Assembly (NCBI GenBank): GCA_018398765.1
Contig: JAHBMJ010000119.1
Location: 5,242 to 47,369, forward strand
Source: Chromera velia
Lineage: Eukaryota > Sar > Chromeraceae
Length of the DNA stretch: 42,128 nt
Reading direction: 5' to 3'
Shown here one piece after another: positions 32,927-42,128 of the stretch (positions within the stretch are counted from its first letter, which is position 1; each line of letters begins with the position of its first letter). The translations under genes were made by a program, and so were the position numbers. Below the pieces are notes generated by a model. That model saw only the letters and a program-made list of their open reading frames with translations. It ran no database searches and was not told the DNA's origin.

Positions 32927-33949
32927 ATGCAGAGTCGCAAGACGCTGCCTGGATGGGTGAGTGGAAGGAGCGCGTGAGGACGGAAGGTTCGTTCTTCCGC
33001 TTCCACACAACGACCCTTGGCAGGTGGCACAGCTATCTGCAGAAGGGTTTCTCCAGCTCAGTCTCGGACGTCTCTTTTGCAAACACAGTTGTGGCAGGGC
33101 CCTTTCACCAGACCATCCGGCAGGCCCTTGAGAGTGCAACAAAGCCAGCGCGGGGCCTCGACGAGCCCGGTCTGATTGTCGTGGGAGTAGTGGAGGTGTT
33201 GAAGTCAAGTGAGGGTTCAGAATATCCGAACATGCCCGTTGGGTCGGGGTTCGGAGAGGCTACATGGATCCGCGTGCAGGACCCCAGTGCGATGAGGCTC
33301 AGGTGTCTGGTGCTTGTGAGTGGAGAGCAGGTCTTTGAAGGGTTAAAAAAGGCGAACGTGAAGAAAAGCACCCTGAGAAAGGACTCCGAGGGGCAGTATG
33401 TCTGGGGCAATGAATGGCTGGATTTGGACGCGGCCGAATTGGCACCTCTCCTGGTCAGTCAGTCAACCATGCAGTCAGCCAAGATCTGGAATTTTGATGC
33501 TTTTGTCACTGTCGTCTTTGGAGAACTCGTCTTGCATCATTTTATTTCTCTCTGCTTTTTGTTGCTTTTTACCGAGCGAAGTAGGATAGCTTTCTCATAT
33601 TGAAAAATCAGACTCCACTAAGAGTGCTCTTCCTCCTCCCTGATGAAATTTCTTCGCCTTCTTTGAATGCGCTGCTTGACTGTAGAACTGCAACGGATTG
33701 ATTTGCCCTGTGATCCTCCTGCCTGTCTTCAACCAATACCAAAGCTTCTTCTCCTTCTGCCCCTTTCTTCTCTTCTCTTCTCTTCTGTTCTTGCAGGAGC
33801 TTCATGCCTCTGAGAGTGGTTCTGGTCGCACAAGGGGAGTCAAGCAGAGTGAAGGAATCTCTGCGAGGGCAACAATGAAGACACTCTCGTCTCTTGGATT
33901 TGTGTACCCCCGTGTGGCTCCTGCCTCCACACTTCCTCGGCATCCTTAG
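27477..33949 (+). CDS. PARP6/8-like protein with ubiquitin-interacting-like motifs
   Basis: Homolog of the PARP6/PARP8/PARP16 branch of ADP-ribosyltransferases. Exons: 27477-28349, 28585-28731, 29124 to about 32187, about 32337-32513, 32933-33453, 33797-33949 (TAG). Total about 1,644 codons in this model. The exon 3-4 junction is unresolved; 32126/32327 also keeps frame (1,627 residues). Residues 1-291 are acidic and unassigned. Residues about 500-580 match PARP6/8: CVVC (C501, C504), SCKSPEC, then VDLRVRLFREA and a NRLQHWNAA helix. Residues 600-1330 are a low-complexity insert with three UIM-like helices. A second CLVC...CRFC pair lies at the end of exon 3. The exon 4 stretch NALYELLCFLTASPAQKLRL and exon 5 SFFRFHTTTLGRWHSYLQKG correspond to the region leading into the PARP fold. 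His (33004-33006) is kept, but the usual HG and GxGxYL motifs are not seen, so activity is doubtful. Confidence 0.8.
30120..30760 (+). other. Three UIM-like helices in the PARP-like protein
   Basis: EEYALQKALMASFEQ (codons from about 30126) fits the ubiquitin-interacting motif closely, with an acidic start, central Ala and later Ser. EDLILQLTLEKSLAE (from about 30516) fits with Thr for Ala. EEEFLRASALALLRASE (from about 30708) fits more loosely. They are spaced through a Ser/Glu-rich insert. Confidence 0.6.
30385..30425 (+). repeat. Ser-codon tract in the PARP-like exon 3
   Basis: TCT/TTC/TCC repeats encode about 14 Ser in a row between two of the UIM-like helices. Confidence 0.8.
32892..32925. 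repeat. (TG)n tract before PARP-like exon 5
   Basis: A TG run ends seven bases before the acceptor AG at 32931-32932 (gcatgcag), in place of a normal pyrimidine tract. Confidence 0.85.
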
Positions 33950-35600
33950 AAAGGGAGGGGGAGTCTGAGGTATTGGGCTTGTTTGAGCATTCCATCCACC
34001 TCCATCATCTGTCTGTTTCCCTTTCCCCCTCTGTCCCTCCCCTCTCCTGGTGTGCTGCATGTGAGTTGGCTCTCTGGGTTGATGAAGGAAACACCCGGCT
34101 TCCTCTCAAGCATCTCTTCTTAAGCACAAACCCTCCATTCATGCACACACACACATGACATACCCATCCATGCATGCACGCCCAATGACAGCCAGACTTG
34201 AAAAAGAGAGACGGAGTGGGCAATAAGTGAGACTGTGGCAGACTAGTGCTTCTCTTTCCCCCCGTTTAGTCAGTCGATCGAGTGAGTGGCGGACGAGTCG
34301 CTTCACGTCAAAGAAGTGGAGTGTCTCTTTCCTCCCTGCTCTTCCTTCCTTCGTCCAAAAAGAGGAGCTTGCTTCCGTCCTTGCATGGCTGCTTGCTCAT
34401 TTGATTGATTTCTTCCTTTCGCCTCCCCCTTTTTGTTTACGTTCCATTCCGTTTCATTTCACTTCACTTCAATGAATCATTGATTGTAGCGCTTTACATG
34501 ATCGCTTTAAAAAAAATGCTATCAGAAGAAAGAATCAAAAAATGCATCTGAACAAGTCCTCCTCTTCTCTGCTTGAGTCTGTTTATGCGTGTGTGTGTGT
34601 GTGTGTGTGTGTGTATGGATGGATGGATGGATGGATGTGTGGGGGAGAGGGCGTCCCTGAAGCCGAGGGGTCGTCGGGTGCGGAGCGGCTGGGGGGGTTC
34701 ACGTTGTCTGTCTGTGATGGTGAAGGAAGGCCTGCAGAGTGGTAGATGGAAGGAAGTTGGCACTGCTTGTGGGAGACCATGGTGAGAGAGCCTATGCAAG
34801 AGTAGGAGGAAGGGGTGCGTGAGTAGACGGCGGTGGTTGTTCATCACTTAGAAGGAAGGAAAGAAGGAAGGTGTTCGTAAATCAGTCATCTGGCGGGGAG
34901 GTTACTTGAAGGTCATACAAAACTGCGTTGAACGCTGGGGAGCAAATTTAAGTGCGTGTGCATGTATGGACTAAATCAGGGGTGGTGTGTAGAGGAGAGC
35001 TGGGTCCCAATCCCGCTGTCTTGCTTCGTGGTTTGGAGCTGTTCACTTGCCTTTTCTTGCTGTCCTTTTTTCCCTTCTATGTTCATGGACATACAGAACC
35101 ATCTGTGTGAATGTGTTAAGCGATTAAGTGCATGGGTTCATTTTGGGGGGCTCGAAGATTTCAGTCCAGGAAGGCTTGGTTTTGCTACGGGTTTTGCTCT
35201 TGATATGATTCGCCTCTTTCATCCGGAGAGAAAGTGCAGGCAGGGATGAAGAGACTGCGTGAATATGGATGTTGATTTATGTGTGCGAAGTTCGGACTCC
35301 TACCATGTGATTCATTCTTGGCATTGTTTCCTTCATCCCAATTTGAACGGCTTTGGAAGAAAAAAAGTGGAGTGCGAGTGCATTCACTAGCTAGTTGTGT
35401 AGATTCACATTTTCGTTTCATGGTCACTGTTAGTTGGTTTCTATGTTTCAATCCATAGTCCATGAATTCTATCTGTCTGTCTGTCAGACTCGATCTGTCT
35501 TCCTTCCTTCCTCCCTTCCTTCCTTCCCCCTTTTCACCGCTTCTCTCCCGTCTGTTTTTGTGCCTAGTTCTGTGCATGGTTCGCGAAGAAGAGAAAGCAA
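33950..35600. other. Intergenic region downstream of the PARP-like gene
   Basis: No gene recognised. It holds the 3' flank of the PARP-like gene, pyrimidine-rich stretches and a GT/GGAT microsatellite at 34589-34637. Confidence 0.55.
34589..34637. repeat. (GT)n-(ATGG)n microsatellite
   Basis: About 12 GT units followed by about six ATGG units. Confidence 0.88.
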
Positions 35601-36970
35601 TTAAGAGAAAAAACTTTGAGGGACAAAAGGATCTTTAAAAAGTCATTTTTCATGAACGAAGACAGCTTGCCTTTTGGCGACTAAGGCTTCTTGAGCCTTC
35701 TTCGCAAGCATGAGCTGCGATGATGAGCACTGACTGGCGAAAGCTTGATTGATCGATGAAGATATGACTGGTTTAAGTTCTTAATGAACATATCCGCAAT
35801 TGGCGAAACTGGCAAAACAAATCAACACTGCACCATTTAACAGATCTCAAACTGCAATCACTTATTCATTAATAAATTATATATATTTTGATAAATGACA
35901 TCATCATGAATAAATCAATATGATGTATAAATGGTCACCACCATCACCGTACTAAGTTTAAGAAACTTAGTAACTAGTTTAGTAACACAACGGTTTAAGA
36001 ACCTGGTTGGATCTATAGACATAGTTAAAAAGTTAATCCATCTGCCAATATCTGCCATGATTGCCCCCGGAAAGCACGTACTTCAATCTGACGCACGCGA
36101 GGCGTGCGAATGGCCTGGAAAGCGAATTTTGGGGATTAAAGATCAACGCGGCGAGGTCCTGGGTTCGAGCCAGCTCAATCTTATAATAGAATAGGTAACT
36201 CAGTTCAAAAGGCCCTTAGAACCAAAAAAAGAACACAATATAACATAACAATGAAATACAATGAAAATCTTAAAGTACTGTGACAAAATATTTTATCATC
36301 TTTATCTCTGATCTGCATTTCTCTTTCTTTCTTCCCAACCATCTCTTTATTTTATATCTCTCTCCCTTTTTACCACTCCCTTCACCACCAAGTGACACCA
36401 ACAGTTTAGGGCTAGGCTTAGCCCAACTAGTTTAGCCTAAGTTTAACTTACCGTTTAGGGTATGAGAAAATAATCTTTCTTTCTCTATTCTTTGATTATT
36501 TTTTATCATCTTTGATCTTATTTTTTTATATTATTCTTCTGTTCCTTTCTATGCTCTATATAGTACAGTAACTCACTGTCTCCTCGCCGACGAGTCGCTG
36601 TCTCGCCGTCACGGTGCACGCCGACATACGCAGGCTCAACACCTGCTTATACACATTCCGCACGCACGATTTTTTTTCTGAAGACACTAACTAATATATT
36701 GTACTGAGTCATTTATTCTAAGATTTAGCCTTCAAGCCGTGCACCCTCATTTTTCCGTACTTTTCTATCGAAATTTATGTTAAATTTTACGAAGAAATGA
36801 TTATTATACATGCATGACCAGCTACACGATCCCACTGCAATTGTTTTTAGGTGCCCTCCAGAGCTTTACTTTCCAAGCCAAATTTTGTACCAGAACTAAT
36901 CGGAACGCGCCGAGATGAGACCGGCCAAGACGAGAGGAAAGTTAAAATTAAGAGACTGCACATATTACAG

Positions 36971-36973
<3 letters not shown>
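35600..36973. other. AT-rich island with hairpins and tRNA-like B box
   Basis: AT-rich sequence. It contains the 7-bp mini-hairpin CGCACGC-GAG-GCGTGCG (36092-36108), the B-box-like CTGGGTTCGAGCC (36159-36171), and CTCG-CCGA-CGAG (36583-36594), which is the reverse complement of the hairpin at 13605-13616. A full tRNA cloverleaf cannot be drawn. The 87-codon plus-strand frame at 35931-36194 is not gene-like. Confidence 0.5.
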
Positions 36974-37061
<88 letters not shown>

Positions 37062-37064
37062 TTC

Positions 37065-37117
<53 letters not shown>

Positions 37118-37118
37118 G

Positions 37119-37150
<32 letters not shown>

Positions 37151-37166
37151 TTCTTTCTCTCCCTAG
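36974..37166. repeat. Long (CT)n microsatellite
   Basis: About 190 bases of CT with a few interruptions, the longest simple dinucleotide array in the window. Confidence 0.93.
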
Positions 37167-38800
37167 TTTTTTTGTTTGATTTTTGTTTATGTTTACACGT
37201 CTATGATTTTTGAGACAAAATTTTATCTTTTAGTCAATTTACTCTCAATAACTCCCAGTTAATTTTCTTTTTATATTTTTGGATTATTTTTTAGTATTTT
37301 TGCACTGTGATCTGTTATTTTTATTAATCTTTATAACTCTTTAGTACTTAGAGGTTGTACTCCTTGGCTCGTATTAGCTCGATTGGCTTAGATTTAATCT
37401 TTAATTAAAAACTATATCATTAAGTCAGAAATATGTTTATATTGAGTGTTTCGACAATTTTAGACAACTTAGCCTTAGACAACACTTCAGTTTTTAATTA
37501 GTGTCTAAGTTAGTATCCCCAAAGATTCGTAGTCTGAACTCGTAAAGGTCTGTGATTTAGGTTTCAGAATCTAGCTCAAAATCCCCCAGATACCCTCAGA
37601 TTGCCACTGAGATTAAAGTCGTACGTTTCTGGAGGAAACTACTTAATTCAAATTAAAAAGTAGCTGGTCCAATCGAAATACAATGCAACACTAAAAATCA
37701 TTATCACAAAAAACTTTCTAGAAGAAACTCCTTCTTGAGGATATTGGTTTTCTTGAGGAAAACATAGGAAAACAGTGTTTCAAAACATTGTCATAATTAT
37801 AATACTATAAGTAACTAGTATAACAATACGAGGACATCAGCTTTGCTTTAAAACTAAGTTTAAGTTGCTTAGACCAGCCATATATAACCTGAATAGGGCT
37901 ACTTCAGGCCTTTTAGGGCCTTCTACACAAGGCTAAATATCAATTAAATCACTACTACCATCACACTAGCCATCATACTATCATAAACTGCATATAGAAA
38001 GTCATGCAACCAATACCAAAATATTTTAAGCTGGATTTTAAGCTGGCAACTTAACATTGATTGATTGATTGATTGATTGATTGATAGGTTCCGCACTAGC
38101 CTAAAGCCTTCTTACTATGTCCATCTGTTGCCAGAGCTAGCAGAGCAGGGAGTTCAACTTCTTCAGCTAAGCAAAAGTATCAGGCTCCGCCCTTGAAGCC
38201 TACCAAAGCTGTGTGCTCCGGCCGCTGACGCTTGACTGTTCATTTTTTTCGGCCGCTGCTCTTGCCTCTAAGTTAAACTTTCTAACAGGCTTAAAGTTTC
38301 AGGTCTGAAGATCGATTTGATACAGCCGGTATGCGATATTATCAAGGGCTCGCTCGCTTCTCTCATTTGCTTTATCCATCTTCTTCTATAGTCTAAGATT
38401 CTGAGTCTTTCTTCCCTATCCCATGGCTCCTTCTGTCACCTCCAAGCAATTGACGGTTTCTTCATATTCCTCTATGATGTGTACCAGCTAGTACTAGCTA
38501 GATACTCTCTAGACTTGGTATAAAGAAAATACGGATCGTGTTCACGTGAGACTGTCAGTCAAGAGGCTAGGTTTGATTCCATCAATCAACTGGACAAAAC
38601 AGTGACGGGAACTTCAAGCGCCTTACTGAGCCAGAAATATTCATTGAGATGCTGTGGATAGAACAGTGGCCATGGCTCTCATATTGCCGGGATCATGGGA
38701 TATGCCGTGGTTGCCATTAAATCTGTGTGGGACGCTCTAGGATACTCTAGATTGGCATATAACACAGATTCTTTTTCTTTTCTCTTAGATTTTTGTATGT
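37167..38800. other. AT-rich island, no gene recognised
   Basis: AT-rich and stop-rich on both strands. It includes (GATT)n at 38056-38084, a repeated CGGCCGCTG at about 38220 and 38250, and the B-box-like CTAGGTTTGATTCC at 38567-38580. Confidence 0.5.
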
Positions 38801-38981
38801 TTTTAGAGCCATCCAAAACCAAGGAAACTCCGGTTTAGGGTGTGAGAAAGAGACTGATGAGGGGCGGGCCCTGAATTAGATGTGGAGGCATCGTCAACTG
38901 AATCAGATAGTGTCTGTGGTGTTAGAGTGGGTTGTGTATGGGTCGGCTTAGTCAATGCCCAATAGGTAGAGTCAACGGCAA

Positions 38982-39185
38982 CTAAGAAGGAGAAAGTGTG
39001 GCAGCATTTATATACTTGCAACGGAGAGTGGGGTTCTTTGGGTCACCACAGATCAGACTGCACGCCTCCTTCTTTTCTTTGGTTCTAGGGTGGCGAATGA
39101 CTTCAAATTTCAGATTGGGATCGATAGTCAACGGACAGGGAATCACTGACAGCTGGGAGTGGACTCTAACCATCGGGATCTGAGT
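38982..39185 (-). pseudogene. Coding-like segment of unknown gene or element
   Basis: A minus-strand frame with ATG at 39173 and stop TAG at 38982-38984. It reads like real protein: LTIDPNLKFEVIRHP, then KEACSLICGDPKNPTLRC. The frame extends upstream of the ATG, so it is probably an exon or a piece of a longer gene. No family is recognised. Together with the neighbouring short minus-strand frames it may be a decayed gene or transposon. Confidence 0.4.
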
Positions 39186-39207
39186 CCACTCCGAGAGCTT
39201 CGATGGG

Positions 39208-39507
39208 TTAGCAGGCGTACATCCCAGGGCAGGTGGCTACTTTAGATGACTTTGAGTTTGACTTCACTTTGCTAAAATAGTGTGAAGCAGAAGCAGTGAG
39301 GGTGAGTACAGAACCATCTGGGTTCCCCCCATCTTTCCGTGCAGCCACAGTGGTTGCACGACGTTCCTTCTTCCACCTTTGTCTTTCCGCCTTCGGTACG
39401 GTAGACAGGGCAACCGGCATATTCTGCCGGATCATGCGATCGGGATTTGCATCATAAGGTCCTGGACTAGACTGGGAGGGTTCAAGCGAAGGGGACTGGT
39501 GTTGCAC
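39208..39507 (-). pseudogene. Second coding-like segment on the minus strand
   Basis: A 99-codon frame without an early ATG, ending TAA at 39208-39210. It contains a basic stretch KAERQRWKKERRATTVAARK and SASHYFSKVKSNSKSSK. It is separated from the next segment by one stop and a frame change, so either a short intron or decay lies between. Unrecognised. Confidence 0.35.
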
Positions 39508-39764
39508 AGCTAGTAGCTTCTATGAAGGAAAGATTATGCTGAACATGGGGAGAGGACTGAGGTGGGTCCAAAGGAAGAAACTGTGTGAGTGGAGGCCCAG
39601 AAGGTTGCTGCGAAGACACACGGGCGGGGAGGAGTGCATGAGCGCTTTTGCGTAGGGGTCGATGAAGTAACAGTTACTGCAGAATCAACAGAAACTGCAT
39701 GAAGGGATGAGTTTTTTTAATTCTCCTTAGTGCCCAAACCATGCCTTCTGCGACGCTTTTGGAG

Positions 39765-39947
39765 CTAGTGTGCTTCGGAAACATTGTCAAGTCGATTGCG
39801 GGAGGCAAAAGAGAGAAAATTCTTAGCAGCAGTGGCAAAAGAGGTGTAGCAGGCCTCAATACTATAGATCTTCGTCTCCATGGCCTGATTGCACACCTGG
39901 TATAGTTCTGCCACAGCGGCAGACCCTTCGACAAACAAAGAAAACAT
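39765..39947 (-). pseudogene. Third coding-like segment on the minus strand
   Basis: From ATG at 39945-39947 to TAG: MFSLFVEGSAAVAELYQVC, then NQAMETKIYSIEACY and LSFASRNRLDNVSEAH. Balanced amino-acid use suggests real coding sequence, about 60 residues. A splice acceptor (cgaag) lies within it, so the start is uncertain. Unrecognised. Confidence 0.35.
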
Positions 39948-40012
39948 TGGAAATGAAAGTGATAAGGGGGCCGTGTAAAAATTTATTTGAGTGCCAGTGG
40001 CATGCAAGACCT

Positions 40013-40024
40013 CCCCCCCCCCCC
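40013..40024. repeat. Poly-C tract
   Basis: Twelve or more consecutive C. Confidence 0.85.
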
Positions 40025-40357
40025 CTAGACCTCGTCGCTTTAGCACGCACATTTTTTAAATAAAAAATAAAGTCTGACATTAACTTAAAGTACTAACTTT
40101 ATTATCATCTAAATTCACCCATTATCTAGATAAAAACTGATGCAGCTATGATAAAATGCGATAAAAACATGAATGCAATGTTAGTTCACTTTTCAATTAC
40201 ATAGAGGAGGAAACGTCAAAGGAAATCCCGAACGGGAGCGGGTCCATGTCTTTTCGCGACGGCATCTGCAGAGGTCGTCTGTTTGACTTTCTGGTCGCAA
40301 AGATCGTTAAACTTCCACTAACACTCTCTATTCCCCACATCTTTCCGACCGAAGCCT

Positions 40358-41197
40358 CATTCATTCACTCTCTCTCACTCAGTCACTTACTTATCCATCT
40401 GCACTCATCATACTCACTCGCTCACTTATTTACTGATGTGCCCACCCACTTGCACACTATTGCTAACTCACTCACTCCCCGTCCGTCCCCGTCACTCCCC
40501 ATCTTACTCACTTTGTTCCCTCACTCACTTCACTTACTCCCCTTCACTGCAGTCCACACCCTCCTTCCCTCAATCATGACATTCGCTCACTCACTTCACT
40601 TACTTACTCTTTCATTCACACATTCACTCACTGACTCACTCGTTCACTGACTCACTCACTCACTTGCCAATTCACACTTGTGCTCACTCACTCACTCTCA
40701 ACCTGATTCACTCATTCATTTGTTCACCCAACCAGCCAGCTACCCACCCACCCACTCACTCACATGTACTCACATGATCTTGACTCACTCACTCACACTC
40801 ACTCATCTATCCAGTAACTCTTGCATTCATCCATTTATGCACAATCATTTGTTCAATCACCCAGTGGCACCTATCATCTCTCTCACTTTCTTTACTCCCC
40901 CAGTCTTATTCACACTTTTACTCACTCCCTCACCCAGTGACACTCTACTTACTCTATTCACTCATTGACTCCATCACTCCTAGCACTAACTCACTCAGTG
41001 ACACTCACTCAGCCACTTATCCACTCAATCACTCTGCTTACTCCATTCATTCACTCACTCACTCATCTATTCACTCCCAGCACTCACTCATTCCATTCAC
41101 TCACTCTCTCACTAGCTCAGTCACGGCATTCATTCTTTCATTCATCCATCTATCCATCCATCCACTCACTCATTCACCTGGTCCATCATTCACCCAC

Positions 41198-41235
<38 letters not shown>

Positions 41236-41305
41236 ACACACACACACATATACACATACACACACACACTCACTCACCCACTCACTCTCACTAGCTAAAT
41301 CATAT
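40358..41305. repeat. Degenerate (CACT/CATT)n tetranucleotide array
   Basis: About 950 bases made largely of CACT, CATT and CACC units with interruptions, including pure (CA)n runs at about 41201-41270. All plus-strand frames here give Ser/His/Thr/Leu-rich nonsense, so none is called as a gene. Confidence 0.85.
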
Positions 41306-41540
41306 TCACTCACACTCTAGCAGAGTCATGCATTCATTCGTTCACTCACTTTCATCATTCTCATTAAATTCTTTCATTCACCCGCTCAGTCGCTTTCTCA
41401 CTTTCTGGTTCTCTCTCTCTCTCTCTCGATCTTTGCACAGTCAGATTAACATCTATAGCTAGGCACTCATGCCGACCTTCGCAGTCAGAAAATTTCTCAG
41501 GCAGGCAAAGCTGACGCTCTCGATCAATTGCTCGATCCGT

Positions 41541-41600
41541 CTATCTCCGTCCGTCTCCGTCTCTCTCCGTCTATCTCCGTCCGTCTCCGTCTCTCTCCGG
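41541..41600. repeat. 30-bp tandem duplication
   Basis: Two adjacent 30-base units built of CTCCGT and CTATCTCCGT. They differ only at the last base. Confidence 0.88.
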
Positions 41601-41824
41601 CCCGATCCGGAAAAGGATCAAACGCGGCCCCTACCTCTTGTGGGCAGCTGTAACAGACTCGACCAAGCTTCTCGGGAATGTTGGCTAACGTTGCGACGCA
41701 CCAGTGGGATACAGAGACAGGGAAGAGACTGGAGACGGCTCTAACGATAGAAGACAAAAGGTCAAGAAAACAAGGACTAGATTCTCTACACGGAAGCGGC
41801 TGCCCAGATTCTGACTCCGCGCTA

Positions 41825-42040
41825 TCACGAGGACATGCTATCGAAGATTAGCACATCTAGAGCACTGCAGGGCATCAGAGGAGACTTGTCAGGGGGGGGA
41901 TGAGGGAATCGTGGAGGGGGAATGAAAAGGTCAGACAATTTTTCAAAATTTTGGACCTCTGGTGCTTCAGAACCAGATGACATCTGGAGAAACCATTTGG
42001 TGGCTTTTATGTGGCAACCATAGGGATCAAGATTGACCAC
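41825..42040 (-). pseudogene. Coding-like segment at the right edge
   Basis: A 71-codon minus-strand frame without an early ATG. It contains LDPYGCHIKATKWFLQMSSG, EVQNFEKLSDLFIPPP and a terminal SALDVLIFDSMSS. It may be an exon of a gene that continues past the edge or belongs with the segments at 38982-39947. Unrecognised. Confidence 0.3.
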
Positions 42041-42116
42041 TTACAGCTTGTCTGCGATTGTCTGCGAGACCCCACTGAGATGAATGCCCAAAAAAGGCTC
42101 GCTGACACGCAAAGAC

Positions 42117-42128
42117 CCCCCCCCCCCC
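42117..42128. repeat. Poly-C tract at right edge
   Basis: The window ends in 12 C, matching the poly-G at the left edge and the gap borders. This is probably where assembly stopped. Confidence 0.8.

Noticed and set aside
36092-36180. Possible tRNA gene
   Set aside because: The T-arm-like loop has only four pairs and no acceptor, D or anticodon stems can be drawn around it.
36851-37213. 120-codon Ser/Leu-rich open frame
   Set aside because: Translation of a CT microsatellite.
40358-41305. CRISPR-like regular repetition
   Set aside because: The units are four bases long with no repeat-spacer organisation, and the sequence is eukaryotic.
40246-41320. Several His/Ser/Thr-rich plus-strand open frames
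   Set aside because: Translations of a degenerate CACT array in different frames.

Overview
This is a eukaryotic nuclear window. Its genes are split by GT-AG introns with pyrimidine-rich acceptors, mostly ending in tgcag, and the gaps between genes are full of microsatellites. The protein content is a GPI transamidase subunit, a PARP6/8/16-like protein, ankyrin-type repeats and a secreted cysteine-rich inhibitor-like protein. Intron style, base composition and content suggest a free-living protist. A chromerid alveolate such as Chromera velia is my best guess, by inference only; nothing in the window names the species.

Layout. (1) 378-2292, minus: 5' part of GPI8/PIG-K, with the 3' exons not visible before the left edge. 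(2) 3057-13360, plus: a 25-exon gene for a predicted 1,255-residue secreted protein. It has a signal peptide, one Kazal domain, six pacifastin-like modules, eight half-VWC modules with Pro/Thr/Gly linkers, and an acidic charged tail. Joining the exons by eye gives an uninterrupted frame of exactly 1,256 codons. (3) 14722-17763, plus: a 3-exon ankyrin-like repeat gene of 717 residues. (4) 17764-23099: no gene recognised; microsatellites, an assembly gap and an AT-rich island. (5) 23100-23924, minus: a 2-exon gene for a 236-residue protein with a short conserved-looking block and a Pro/Gln/Tyr-rich tail. (6) 27477-33949, plus: a PARP6/8-like gene of about 1,630-1,645 residues with ubiquitin-interacting-motif-like helices; one internal junction is unresolved. 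(7) 33950-42128: repeats, AT-rich islands and a few short minus-strand coding-like pieces that may be remnants of a gene or mobile element.

Relationships. GPI8 and the secreted inhibitor-like gene are divergent and share a 764-bp spacer, and both belong to the secretory pathway, but no functional link is shown. The most notable locus is the Kazal/pacifastin/VWC gene: its C-terminal modules sit on eight consecutive phase 1-1 exons, the pattern usually quoted for exon shuffling in animal extracellular proteins. AT-rich islands recur between genes and share small GC-rich hairpins and B-box-like motifs, which may mark an undescribed repeat family.
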